DNA of 64,000 nt from Lucinisca nassula (taxonomy: Eukaryota > Mollusca > Bivalvia > Lucinida > Lucinidae). Every line of letters begins with the position of its first letter. The stretch's first letter is position 1. This document shows, in pieces, positions 1-9,577 of the stretch. The DNA lies in assembly GCA_963580285.1 (NCBI GenBank), contig OY757017.1, forward strand, positions 15,078,538 to 15,142,537, written 5' to 3'. The position numbers were made by a program, and so were the translations under genes. The notes beneath the pieces were generated by a model that saw only the letters and a program-made list of their open reading frames with translations, was not told the DNA's origin and did not search any database.

Positions 1-462
1 CAAAATCCATCAAAAAGCAAGAAAGATGTTGACTGCGTTTAAGTTTTGGACCATATTTTTGACCTCTGACCTTTAAGTACGACATTGACCTTGGCGGTAC
101 CGACCTGGATTTTGCGCGCGACACATCGCCTCATGATGGTGAACATTTCTCCCAAGTAATTTCGAAATACATTCAGAAATAAGACAGTTATTGACTGCGT
201 TTAAGTTCGGGGCCCTTTTTTGACATTTGACCTCTAAGTACAACCTTGACCTTGGAGGTATATACCTGGGTTTTACGCGCAACACATTGTCTTATGATGG
301 TTAACATTTCTGCAAAATAATTTTAAAATCCATCCGGAAATAAAGAAGTAATTGACTGCATTTAAGTTTCGGACGCACGAACGCATGCACGGACGGACGG
401 ACGGACAGGGGCAACACTATATGCCCCTTTCACCATTCTTCGAATGGCGGGGGTATAAAAAG
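1..462 (+). mobile_element. Tandem-repeat-bearing non-autonomous element (3' part)
   Basis: The first 350 bases hold two diverged copies plus the start of a third of a unit of about 160 bp; the motif TTGACTGC(A/G)TTTAAGTT recurs near 29, 190 and 350. A (GGAC)n microsatellite follows at 388-405, then a short hairpin (GGGGCAACACTATATGCCCC, 407-426) and a GGCGGGGGTATAAAA end. This order of repeats, GGAC tract and terminal hairpin is also seen at 2563-4063, 43861-45154 and 52150-54615. The architecture matches bivalve pearl/Helentron-like elements. The left end lies outside the window. No protein is encoded. Confidence 0.6.
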
Positions 463-475
463 AAAGAAAACAGAT

Positions 476-545
476 CGTGTGCACTCGTTAGAACCAGCTC
501 AACGAGGCGGTTCTATCGAGCACTCACAATCTATGTCTTTTTTGA
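476..545 (+). repeat. Hairpin-A/B MITE core relic
   Basis: A diverged copy of the palindromic MITE core: GCACTCGTTAGAACCAGCTC, then CAACGAGGCGGTTCTATCGA and an AATCTATGTC tail. Both MITE arms are missing, so only the central stem survives. Confidence 0.55.
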
Positions 546-599
546 TTTTTTCTTTTGTGAATGTTTTTATTTTGGCTTCTTCTTTAGTGAAGAAAGACA

Positions 600-690
600 T
601 AATCAGATAATTGAGCCAGCGCACGACAACACCTACAATAAGACATGGGCGCCTAGCGAAGACTCAGATCAGCCTGCGTATTCTGTAATT
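600..690 (+). repeat. GATCAG dispersed repeat fragment
   Basis: CGCACGACAACACCTACAAT followed by GAAGACTCAGATCAGCCTGC matches the repeat copy at 41628-41745. Related copies lie at 15925-16015, 21528-21665, 25435-25520 and 46190-46320. It is non-coding. Confidence 0.55.
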
Positions 691-714
691 TAAAAAAAAA
701 AAAAGGAAAAGGGG

Positions 715-1260
<546 letters not shown>

Positions 1261-1264
1261 GTGT

Positions 1265-1425
1265 CAAAGACCCCAAAGCAGGCAAACCGTGTGGGCCCGG
1301 ATCGGGTGCTGTAGTATGTGGCGTCTGATCGGGGCCTGCACTGTTTGCAAAAAAGCTCAGCATTTAATTCCATAATAAATTTAGAAGACTCATAAGTTTA
1401 TTAATTTGGTACAGAAAGGGTTGAA
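1265..1425 (+). mobile_element. TTAA-MITE, degraded copy
   Basis: It shares GGCGTCTGATCGGGGCCTGC, ACTGTTTGCAAA and a TTTGGTACAGAAAGGGTT end with the better copies at 19202-19432, 20023-20242 and 13142-13377. The central inverted repeat is diverged and the 5' end is not intact. Confidence 0.55.
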
Positions 1426-1651
1426 ATACACAGTAAATAGATGGTAGTATTGCTTACTAGCCCAATAACTATGTCAAAGGATATTCATTCACCAAACTAT
1501 TACAGAATCTGAATTACACATGTAACAGGAAGGAATCAATCAGGCAATTGTCACTGGTGTGGATCTTTTGGAAAAAGGTGTTGCAGCAATAGCTCAACAC
1601 TGGTTCAATGGAACCGAGCTGTGTGAGAGGTGTCTGATCGAGCTCTAATAA

Positions 1652-2130
1652 ACATTCTAACACAGCGCGCCTATATAGGCAATGGAAAATAACTGTGTTT
1701 TATTCTGCAACAAATCACAGCTCGGAAGAGCGTGACGAGTGACGTCATTAAAAACTGTCAATATATGACGTCACTGGTGGATTTACTTGACGTTAGACGG
1801 TGTAACGTCATTTTCTCCCATCGAAAACGTTAGAAAATGATATAAATGCATGTGTTTCAGTCAATAATTTTAGCGGGATTTCTTCTAACAATGGCGAAAA
1901 GTTGTGAGATTTTGAAGGAAACAACAGCATTTTTGCCGATTTTCAGCGTGTTAGAATCGAAATAGATCAGCTCTAGCCAGTGATTTGTTGGGTAATAAAT
2001 CACAGTTTGTCGGTCAGTTGTAAGTAGACAAATCACGCGCGCTACGCGCTCGTGATTTGTCTACTTTACAACTGACCTCCAAACTGTGATTTATTACACA
2101 ACAAATCACAGCTAGAGCTGATCTATTTCT
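1652..2130 (+). repeat. Repeat-C, CRE-rich hairpin element
   Basis: About 480 bp, related in inverted orientation to 50468-50905. The right part folds strongly: GTAGACAAATCACGCGCGC pairs with GCGCTCGTGATTTGTCTAC, flanked by CAGTTGTAAG/CTTTACAACTG and by AATAAATCACAGTTTG/CAAACTGTGATTTATT. Several TGACGTCA-like (CRE-like) sites occur at 1740-1820. No coding potential was seen. It is probably a non-autonomous DNA transposon; its termini were not determined. Confidence 0.6.
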
Positions 2131-2175
2131 TAAATATTATTTACTAACTAATTTTTTTGTATTTCTCTTTCACAG

Positions 2176-2259
2176 AATCAGCAAAGGCCAGCAGAAGCTA
2201 TGAACCAGAAAGCCATCAACATTATTCAGGAGACAACAAACATGATAAGACCAATTTAA
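2176..2259 (+). CDS. Possible terminal coding exon (27 codons)
   Basis: A pyrimidine-rich tract ending TTTCTCTTTCACAG (2162-2175) forms a good splice acceptor. The next 81 bases are open in the frame starting at 2176 and finish at TAA (2257-2259). The predicted tail begins NQQRPAEAMNQKAINIIQ and has a plausible helix-forming composition. It vaguely recalls the EAxNxKAxxII segment before the FATC region of TOR-type kinases, but over a length where chance similarity is likely. There is no upstream exon in view, because the preceding kilobase is repeats. It could equally be a random open stretch behind a chance acceptor. Confidence 0.22.
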   Translation, partial: NQQRPAEAMNQKAINIIQETTNMIRPI

Positions 2260-2562
2260 TTTACTATTATCCATTCATTTATTCACACATACCTATCAGA
2301 GTATTCAAACTCAGTCACATTTAGCCATCACCTAGCTTAGTTAATAGTCTTAGGGCTGACGTCGGGTCGACGGTGATGCGACGTCGTTGCCGCCGGTCTC
2401 TGTCCGCCCGACGTTGCGCCGGCGTTCTTTTCGTAAACTGCCTCGATTGGGTAAGCCTTTCAGTAGTGTCTATGAAATGACCATGGATGTGTAACACAAA
2501 AGTATCTGTCATTCTGTGTACTTGTAATACAACAACACAACTGTCAATTTTAACTAGAACTG
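2260..2562. other. Unassigned sequence with CpG-rich patch
   Basis: It contains a GC- and CpG-rich patch (about 2350-2420) in otherwise AT-rich DNA. The minus-strand open frame across it has an arginine-rich, low-complexity translation with no recognisable domain, so I do not call a gene. Confidence 0.4.
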
Positions 2563-4063
2563 CCAGAGGATCTGACTATAGCCCCGCTATAGCCCTGTCA
2601 GAGGAGAAAGCCAAATCCAACATAGCCCCCACTTTTTCAAAGCGGGGCTATAAAAAGGTGAAATAAGTGAAAAAAATTATAATGAAAAAAGAATATGCAC
2701 ATCTTCAGACCTATATGAAAACACCTGTAAAGTTTCAAAAGGATTGACCTAAAACTGTAAGAGGAGTTGCGGTAACAAGGTAGCTACTCCCTATACATTT
2801 TAACATTAGTAGATCTCAAAAATTGTCTAAGTTAAAAAAGGTGAAATAAGTGAAAAAAAAATTATTTAAGGATAATGAAAAAAGAATATGCACATCTTCA
2901 GACCTATATGAAAACACCTGTAAAGTTTCAATAGGATTGACATAGAACTGTAAGAGGAGTTGCAGTAACAAGGTAGCTACTCCCTATACATTTTAACATT
3001 ATTAGATCTCAGAAATTGTCTAAGATAAAAAAAGGTGAACTAAGTGAAAAACATTATTGAAGGATAATGAAAAAAGAATATGCACATCTTCAGACCTATA
3101 TGAAAACACCTGTAAAGTTTCAATAGGATTGACCAAGAACTGTAAGAGGAGTTGCGGTAACAAGGTAGCTACTCCCTATACATTTTAACAATAGTAGATC
3201 TCAAAAATTGTCTAAGTTAAAAAAGGTGAAATAAGTGAAAAAATTATTTAAGGATAATGAAAAAAGAATATGCACATCTTCAGACCTATATAATAACACC
3301 TGTAAAGTTTCAATAGCATTGACCTAGAACTGTAAGAGGAGTTGCGGTAACAAGGTAGCTACTCCCTATACATTTTAACATTAGTAGATCTCAAAAATTG
3401 TCTAAGTTAAAAAAGGTGAAATAAGTGAAAAAAATTATTTAAGGATAATGAAAAAAGAATATGCACATCTTCAGACCTATATGATAACACCTGTAAAGTT
3501 TCAAAAGGATTGACCTAGAACTGTAAGAGGAGTTGCGGTAACAAGGTAGCTACTCCCTATACATTTTAACATTAGTAGATCTCAAAAATTGTCTAAGTTA
3601 AAAAAGGTGAAATAAGTGAAAAAAAATATTTAAGGATAATGAAAAAAGAATATGCACATCTTCAGACCTATATGAAAACACCTGTAAAGTTTCAATAGCA
3701 TTGACCTAGAACTGTAAGAGGAGTTGCGGTAACAAGGTAGCTACTCCCTATACATTTTAACATTAGTAGATCTCAAAAATTGTCTAAGTTAAAAAAGGTG
3801 AAATAAGTGAAAAAAATTATTTAAGGATAATGAAAAAAGAATATGCACATCTTCAGACCTATATGATAACACCTGTAAAGTTTCAAAAGGATTGACCTAG
3901 AACTGTAAGAGGAGTTGCGGTAACAAGGTACCCACTATCAAATATTACAGACAGACAGACAGACAGAAAGACAGACAGACTGACAGACAGACAGACAGAC
4001 AGACGGAATTCCGGACAAGCCAAATCCAATATAGCCCCCACTTTTTCAAAGCGGGGCTATAAT
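2563..4063 (+). mobile_element. Tandem-repeat-bearing element, ~190-bp units
   Basis: About seven direct copies of a 185-193 bp unit start near 2652, 2834, 3027, 3220, 3410, 3601 and 3791. Each runs from AAAAAGGTGAAATAAGTG to TTGTCTAAGTT. The array is followed by a (GACA)n tract (3949-4004). The array is bracketed by direct copies of GCCAAATCCAA(C/T)ATAGCCC plus CACTTTTTCAAAGCGGGG (about 2611-2650 and 4020-4060). Each of these can fold as TAGCCCC/GGGGCTA. CTATAGCCCCGC near 2577 and GCGGGGCTATAA near 4050 form subterminal inverted repeats. This matches bivalve pearl-type/Helentron-like non-autonomous elements. It is non-coding. Confidence 0.75.
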
Positions 4064-4079
4064 TATTGATACTGACTTA

Positions 4080-6312
4080 AGCCCCTATCTCACTGGGATG
4101 CGACTGTTTGCGACAGCTTGCGACTTAAATTCGCGAGTGAGTCTCGAATCGGTCTTGAACTGTCGCAGTGATTCGCAATTTCCTCGCTTGTGTCGCAAAG
4201 TGGCTCAAACGGGTTCGCGAAAATTTTGAACATGTTCAAAAATTTTATGCGACAAAATTCCTCGCCAAATAGTCGCAAAGTCATCGCGACAGTCTCGAAC
4301 CCGTCGCGAACTTGTCGCGGAACCGTCGCACCTTAGTTTCCGACAGTCGTAATGGCTTCGAACACGACAAATTTGCGAATTAAATAAGACTTAATTGCGA
4401 GCTAATTGCGACATAAATAAGACACTTCATGACTAAATTGCGAGTAAATAAAGTCGAGCGACGTTCGGACGAATGACGCGAGACAATCGCACGAATGTCT
4501 CACGATTATCGTGCGAATGTTTTAAATCACTCGCAAATGTGTCGTGAACGGTTCGTATTTTGTCCCATGTGACCCGGGTAATATAACTGTCAGCAGATTG
4601 TGTAGGGTACAAGCTGCCAAGACAATTGTGGCGACAGTCTGAGGTCTCTGCATCATGCAGGAGAGAAGACACCTGAACCTGAAAATGTATTGAAGTGGTT
4701 TTATGTACAACGTTTCTGAATAAAACGGTACATATAGGACTATCCATACAGCAATATTATGAGTCATATCGTTCCACGGTTAGAAAGCCGTCCCGAACCT
4801 ACATGATTCTGACTCAATTTTTCTAGGTTTGAGATTCGGCCATAAGTGTACTGGTGTTAAACTTTTGAAAATTATTTAATAAATTACCTGTTAGACAAAA
4901 TACCAAAGGCATTCTCTACAATTCTACGGGCCCTTGACAACCGGTAGTTGAAAATGCGCTCTGTTGCACTCATTTCTCTCTTGGAGTAGGGTTTCATCAT
5001 CCAGCTTCTTATTGCGAAGGCGTCGTCACCAACTAAGAAGTACGGGACATCAGTCTCACCATCTGGTAGTGGTTCATCGGGCGGCAGTCCAGCTTTGTCC
5101 TGTTCTAGAGCATGGAACAGTGCACAATGTCTGAAGATTCCGGCGTCTGAGTCAGCACCATAGGAACCTACGTCCACAAACATAAACCTGTAGTTGGCAT
5201 CCACCACGGCCAGCATAATGATAGAATGAAAGCCTTTATAATTAAAATACCGGCTGCCAGAGTTAGGTGGAGCTTGTATTCTCACATGTTTCCCATCTAT
5301 ACAACCACAACAGTGATGAAAGTTCCACTTGTCTGAGAATCCACTCGCCACCTCCTTCCACTCTTATTCTGTGGTGGGAAACTTGAAAGCCGTGTCATGG
5401 TAGTGGTCGTATATGGCTTGACATACCTCTGGTACGACGCTGACGATGGTGTTAGGAGCCACCCGGAATCCGTAGGACAGAGACTTGTAAGAGTCACCGG
5501 TGGCAAGATACCTCAGAGTGATGGCCAATTTGAGTCCAACGGACAGAGGCTTTCTACAGTTGGTAGTTTTCTTCTGAAGCCTAGGGGTCAGGTCATCCAC
5601 CATCTTGTAAAACATCACTGGGTCCATTCTTATGAAATTTCTGAAGGAACTGACGTCACCTTCTCTGAGATGTTTCATGAGTTTTTCATACATGCCGTAC
5701 TTTGGTCTCTTTAACAACCATTCCCTGGTCCACACACTCTTCCTACGTCTCAACCTGCGTTTTCTTGCTTTTGACCTCTTGACTGCAGCTGCAGCAAGCA
5801 AGCATGCTGCAGCCCTTATCATATCTGCCTGGTCGTCGTCTAGGTCCATTCTTTTTGAAGGTCCAATGTTGAATGATTGCTAGAATGTTTATTTTTACTT
5901 GTTTAATCATTGTCTCACAGAACCATCGTGCGACTATTGTACGAACTTCGAGCGACAGTTGCATGACGTTCGCAAGAACATCGTGCGATAGTCGTTCGTG
6001 AAAAATGTTCGCAATTTAATTGTGCGAACATCGCGGGATCGTCTCGCGAATATCGTGCAACTGACCCGCGAATGTCGTGAAACATGTGTGCGAACTCGCC
6101 GCGAACTCGATCTCGAGTTCGCCAATGATTCGTGCGCTAATCGTGCGTTAATCGTGCGACATTCGTGCGACTTTCGCAAATATGTCTTTAATCGACCATT
6201 CAGTGTGACCGGAATGTGAAAATTGTCGCGATGTCGCATTTCTGTCGCAAATATGTGTCTCAAATTAGTCGCCAGTTGTCGCCAGTTGTCGCACGTCAGT
6301 GAGATACTGGCT
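4080..6312 (-). mobile_element. Complete PIF/Harbinger transposon with TIRs and TSD
   Basis: The left end AGCCCCTATCTCACTGGGAT and the inverted right end AGCCAGTATCTCACTGACGT match at 20 of the first 25 positions. Both are flanked by TTA (4077-4079 and 6313-6315), the 3-bp target duplication typical of PIF/Harbinger. The element is 2,233 bp. Subterminal regions are packed with TCGCGA/GTCGC/TGCGAC motifs in both orientations (4090-4520 and 5930-6290), plausible transposase-binding repeats. It encodes a HARBI1-type nuclease on the minus strand. No second Myb/SANT-like Harbinger protein could be found inside it. Confidence 0.92.
4522..5849 (-). pseudogene. HARBI1-like DDE nuclease, two exons, one nonsense codon
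   Basis: This would be the Harbinger transposase catalytic subunit, cutting and joining element ends in the nucleus. Exon 1 (5849 to 4888) starts at ATG 5849 with a basic Arg/Lys-rich stretch, then the helical region, then GCIDGKHV, DVGSYGADSDAGIF, VGDDAFAIRSWMMKPY and RRIVENAFGIL. The presumed catalytic Asp and Glu residues are present. A GT donor follows at 4887-4886, and TTTTCAG precedes exon 2 (4678 to 4522), whose start reads into FRCLLSCMMQRP and CTLHNLL. The intron (4679-4887, 209 bp) lies about 20 codons upstream of the intron in the 16.5-kb copy. A single in-frame TAA (5364-5366) sits where the family has an acidic residue before EWKEV. The C-terminus after HNLL is short. It is inactive as sequenced unless the TAA is an error. 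Confidence 0.88.
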
Positions 6313-6315
6313 TTA

Positions 6316-6889
6316 CTTAAGTTGTTATTTTAGCTTAGGACACAATTTATTTCTGCGAAATTGAAACTCAAATAACGTCAAAGAAGATATCATTGGCTCG
6401 ATATGTATCTAAATAGTTAATACTCTACGTATATAATCTGAGTTATCCACAAATACTTACTGCAAAAACACGCATTGTTTTGGCTCACAAACAACGGGGT
6501 CAACTAATTTCCGTGTCACGGTCTGACCCAGTTTCAAAAATAACAATGAGCGAGTTCGATCATCTACCAGACCACGGTGGCGGACATTCTTCCGGCGCCG
6601 TTCTTCCCATGATTTCCATGTTCATGTTCATTCATGTTTTTTCACCGGTGTGATCGAGCGACGTCTGGTAGGTGTTTGTTTGCATGCTGCCGGACCACTG
6701 CCGGGCTGAGTTCGATCACACTTTGGATAACCACGGTAACCGATCAAACTACTTCAAAAAAAAACAACGCAATGGGTAAAAACCAGAACCAGATACAATG
6801 CTCTGTTCTTTTCGTTTCAGATGCTGTTATAACTGCCGACAACGACAAAATAAAAATCAACGATAATGAAAAATAACAGGAAACAAAAA
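6316..6889. other. Intergenic DNA, no gene seen
   Basis: No recognisable repeat or coding domain. The plus-strand open frame at 6634-6876 has no family resemblance. Confidence 0.4.
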
Positions 6890-6950
6890 AGATAATAATA
6901 ATAATAATAATAAAAAAAAATGATAATAATAAAAAAAAAATGATAATAAA

Positions 6951-6981
<31 letters not shown>

Positions 6982-7000
6982 AAAAAAAATAATAATAAAG
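6890..7000. repeat. A-rich microsatellite (AATA/TAAA)n
   Basis: Interrupted (AAT)n and (AAAT)n runs. The open frames on the opposite strand (poly-Ile/Phe) are artefacts of this tract. Confidence 0.9.
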
Positions 7001-7202
7001 GCGAGGGAGCAGTTACTGTGTTTGGGCGATTCGGTTGTGTTGGCATTTACATGCTAACTGTAGGGTTAGGACAAATGGTTTCCAGGGTCGCCTTTAGTCC
7101 TAGCCTCTCCTAGCAGGTCAATGTTGTCACAACCGCGTACCCCAACACAGTATTTAGCTCAAACATACCGTGGTTCTATTGAAATTTCATTATAACCTAT
7201 AA

Positions 7203-7298
7203 CCACATACATACATGCATACATACATACATACATACATACATACATACATACATACATACATACATACATACATACATACATACATACATACATAC
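7203..7298. repeat. (CATA)n microsatellite
   Basis: More than 20 tandem ACATACAT tetranucleotide repeats. Confidence 0.97.
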
Positions 7299-7404
7299 GC
7301 ACTGAGTAACGGAGACCGAATATAATGTATATAAATTACACGGTATGTAAAAAAAGATGGGGTCGGATAGGGGAGAAGGCGCCGACCAAAAAAAAAAAAA
7401 AAAA

Positions 7405-7560
7405 AAAAAAAGCCTGCGTATCCGCGCAGTCTGATCAGAGTCTTCGTTGTGCGCTCTAAGGATAGCTAAGTGCCCAGATCACCTTCATGCAGCAGGAGAA
7501 GTCTCTGGTTAGACTAAATTGATGCGCCGGCTGATCAGAGTTTTCGCTGGCCGCACATGT
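7405..7560 (-). repeat. GATCAG dispersed repeat fragments
   Basis: After a poly-A run, GCCTGCGTATCCGCGCAGTC then TGATCAGAGTCTTCGTTGTG (7411-7450) matches the copies at 15950-16010 and 46200-46250. A second, inverted piece covers 7508-7556. It is non-coding. Confidence 0.6.
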
Positions 7561-7592
7561 AAGTTGTAGGAAATACTGTGGCCCGGCTCATA

Positions 7593-7830
7593 TGAGCCCC
7601 GCCAAGCGAATATGTGTCTTCGAGCATTCCGTCATGACAAATTTTAACTGCGCATGCCCAGCCTTTCAGAGGGGCCAGGGATATGGCTTTCTGTCTGAAG
7701 ATTCCTCTTGATTCACTGCTTGTATGAGCGAGCAGCGAAGGTTCTGGCGAGACTGCGAGGATGCGCAGTCTCGCCTGAACCTTCGCTGCTCGCATAGGCC
7801 ATAAGTACCAAAATCGCTTGGCGGGGCCCA
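7593..7830 (-). mobile_element. MITE-D, 238 bp
   Basis: The left end TGAGCCCCGCCAAGCGAA and the inverted right end TGGGCCCCGCCAAGCGAT form terminal inverted repeats of about 18 bp. Internally GAGCGAGCAGCGAAGGTTCT pairs with AACCTTCGCTGCTCGC, giving a long stem. A second copy in opposite orientation lies at 48370-48607, and a divergent relative lies at 17983-18218. It is non-coding. Confidence 0.75.
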
Positions 7831-8029
7831 TATTATTTCGCATTGGCGTGTTATCGTAATGTGAAAACAAGCCCACTGAAATAATTGTAACACTTCATGA
7901 TTTACTTTAAAAAAAATGAGCCGGATTGTTTTTTTTTTTTTTTTTTTTTTTTTTTCTTCCGTGGATATTGAGCATGAAATCTTTTCTATGGTCATTCTCT
8001 CACTTCCGCTAATACAAAGAGGGCAGTTG

Positions 8030-8090
8030 TCTTATTTCTGCTCAAAATATAGATTGTGGGTACTCGTTAGAACCGCCTCATATGCTGTGT
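8030..8090 (+). repeat. Hairpin-A left-half fragment
   Basis: CTTATTTCTGCTCAAAATAT leads into GATTGTGGGTACTCGTTAGA and CCGCCTCA, the left half of the Hairpin core. It is cut off by the Hairpin-B copy that begins at 8095. Confidence 0.65.
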
Positions 8091-8094
8091 TAAC

Positions 8095-8371
8095 ATCACG
8101 TGAACAAGTCCGTGAATTGAACACCCACTTACACCCCACTTTGTATAGAGAAAACTGGGGTTTACGGGGGTAAACATTATTTGTCTTATTTTTACTCCAA
8201 GACATAGGTTGTGGGTACTCGTTTGAACCGCCGCAATGAGGCGGTTCTAACCAGCTTCACAACCTATGTTTGGAGTAAAAATAAGAAAAATGTCACAAAT
8301 TTTCATCAGAAAAATGTCCGTTTCTGAGATATGAAAAAATGAACTATGCCTTACGGGCGTGTTATCGTGAT
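8095..8371 (+). mobile_element. Hairpin-B MITE
   Basis: Full-length palindromic element from ATCACGTGAACAAGTCCGTG to GGGCGTGTTATCGTGAT. The core has inverted GTTTGAACCGCCGCA / TGAGGCGGTTCTAAC halves. It inserted into or next to a Hairpin-A fragment. It has no open frame of its own. Confidence 0.8.
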
Positions 8372-8597
8372 GATTTAATGACAATTACCAGAGCTGAAAT
8401 GTAACACCTGCCATATGGTACAACTTATCTTTATGTAACAATCTAAAACAAATATATTTTCTTGATACAAAACAAAGGTAGCATATGTCACATGTTACCC
8501 TTTGCTACACAAATTTTATAATGTGGCTCTTAAACGTTTAGTGTACAAAGATTTTAATCATAAATGTTAGCAAATAAATCGAGTAAAATATTTTAAA

Positions 8598-9577
8598 TGA
8601 CAACTTTCACACCGTACAACCGGCTGCGTCGAAGACAGATTACTGTCTCTAAGACAGATCGCGGAAAACGTTTCATAGAAAGGGTAGGTGAAGTTTTTTT
8701 GTTTGTATAAATCGAGAAGGCAATCTGTTGACTTTTGCTGCTATTGGAGAAGATACTAAATGCCTGGAGATACCGCAGCAACATTCTGACTATATTTCAA
8801 AGCCAGATAAGGCTTTTCCAGTTCGTTGAAAAATATTTTCATCGAAAATTTTATGAATTTTTGTTTTTGGCGTCAAGTGTACGTCTACGGAACAAAATAT
8901 GTTGCATTCACTTACTCATGCTAAAACTTCGATTATTCAGCAGCATTTCTGCCAAATTGGACCATGTAACTCGGTTAAATAAACAAACTATGCCCCCCTA
9001 AAGAGACCAGGTGTCCAAAAAAAATGCTGTCTCTAACTACAGATTGTTTTTATACGACTGTCCACAAACACAGATCATAGATTTCAAAGGCTAACATTGA
9101 TGGCAGATCAGACGATTTCGGTCACATCTTCAATAAAGACGAATTCTGGATGACTTAACACCGGCAACTTCGGTGGAATCTATTTCATGCTAGCTCCAGG
9201 GCATTACTTGTAATAATGCTGCAATTGAGTAACATAGAGGCCGCTCTATAATCATTTATATTTCCTGTTAACACACAACTTGTGCAATCAGTAGAAGCCT
9301 CCATGGTGTAGTGGTTATGCTACTTGCCTTGTAAACCAGGAGTAGTACTACCAGGATTCGCGGGATCGATCCCGGGCTTCTCCAGACTTTCGGATGTGTC
9401 TTTAAACCGAGGTCCCGTCTCCTTAGGTGACCTAAGCTGTTAGTGAGACGTACAACTCTCTCTCTCTCTTTCTCTCTCACTCTCTTGTGCAATCAGTGAA
9501 CATCTGAGGCGTTATTTGTTTAATTTTCTTCTGCCTGTACTTTTTCTTTCCTAGATGTCACACGGCTCAGCGATTTC
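8598..9577 (-). repeat. Inverted partial copy of the 13.5/23.0-kb block
   Basis: This stretch is the reverse complement of about 13587-14533 and of 23095-24043, at visibly lower identity than those two share with each other. It includes the same tRNA-derived SINE and a 60-codon open frame (8593-8784) seen in all three copies. The translation matches no family I know, so I read the ORF as a by-product of the repeat. Confidence 0.85.
9294..9487 (+). mobile_element. SINE-1, tRNA-derived SINE
   Basis: The A-box-like TGGTGTAGTGGTTATGC and B-box-like GGGATCGATCCC lie in a tRNA-like head that starts GAAGCCTCC. The body (AGACTTTCGGATGTGTCTTT, AAACCGAGGTCCCGTCTCC) and a (TC)n tail follow. Other copies: 13690-13855, 21951-22111, 23197-23365 and 36762-37100. 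Confidence 0.82.

Noticed and set aside
2321..2512. Arginine-rich 63-codon ORF as a small basic protein
   Set aside because: It arises from a CpG-rich patch; no start context, homologue or neighbour supports it.
4433..4747. 104-codon minus-strand ORF
   Set aside because: It is the wrong frame of Harbinger exon 2; the frame with LHNLL is the real one.
8593..8784. 60-codon ORF also seen at 14355-14546 and 23867-24058 as a conserved small gene
   Set aside because: It is conserved only because the surrounding DNA is a repeat. There is no recognisable domain, and frame conservation is no better than that of flanking DNA by eye.
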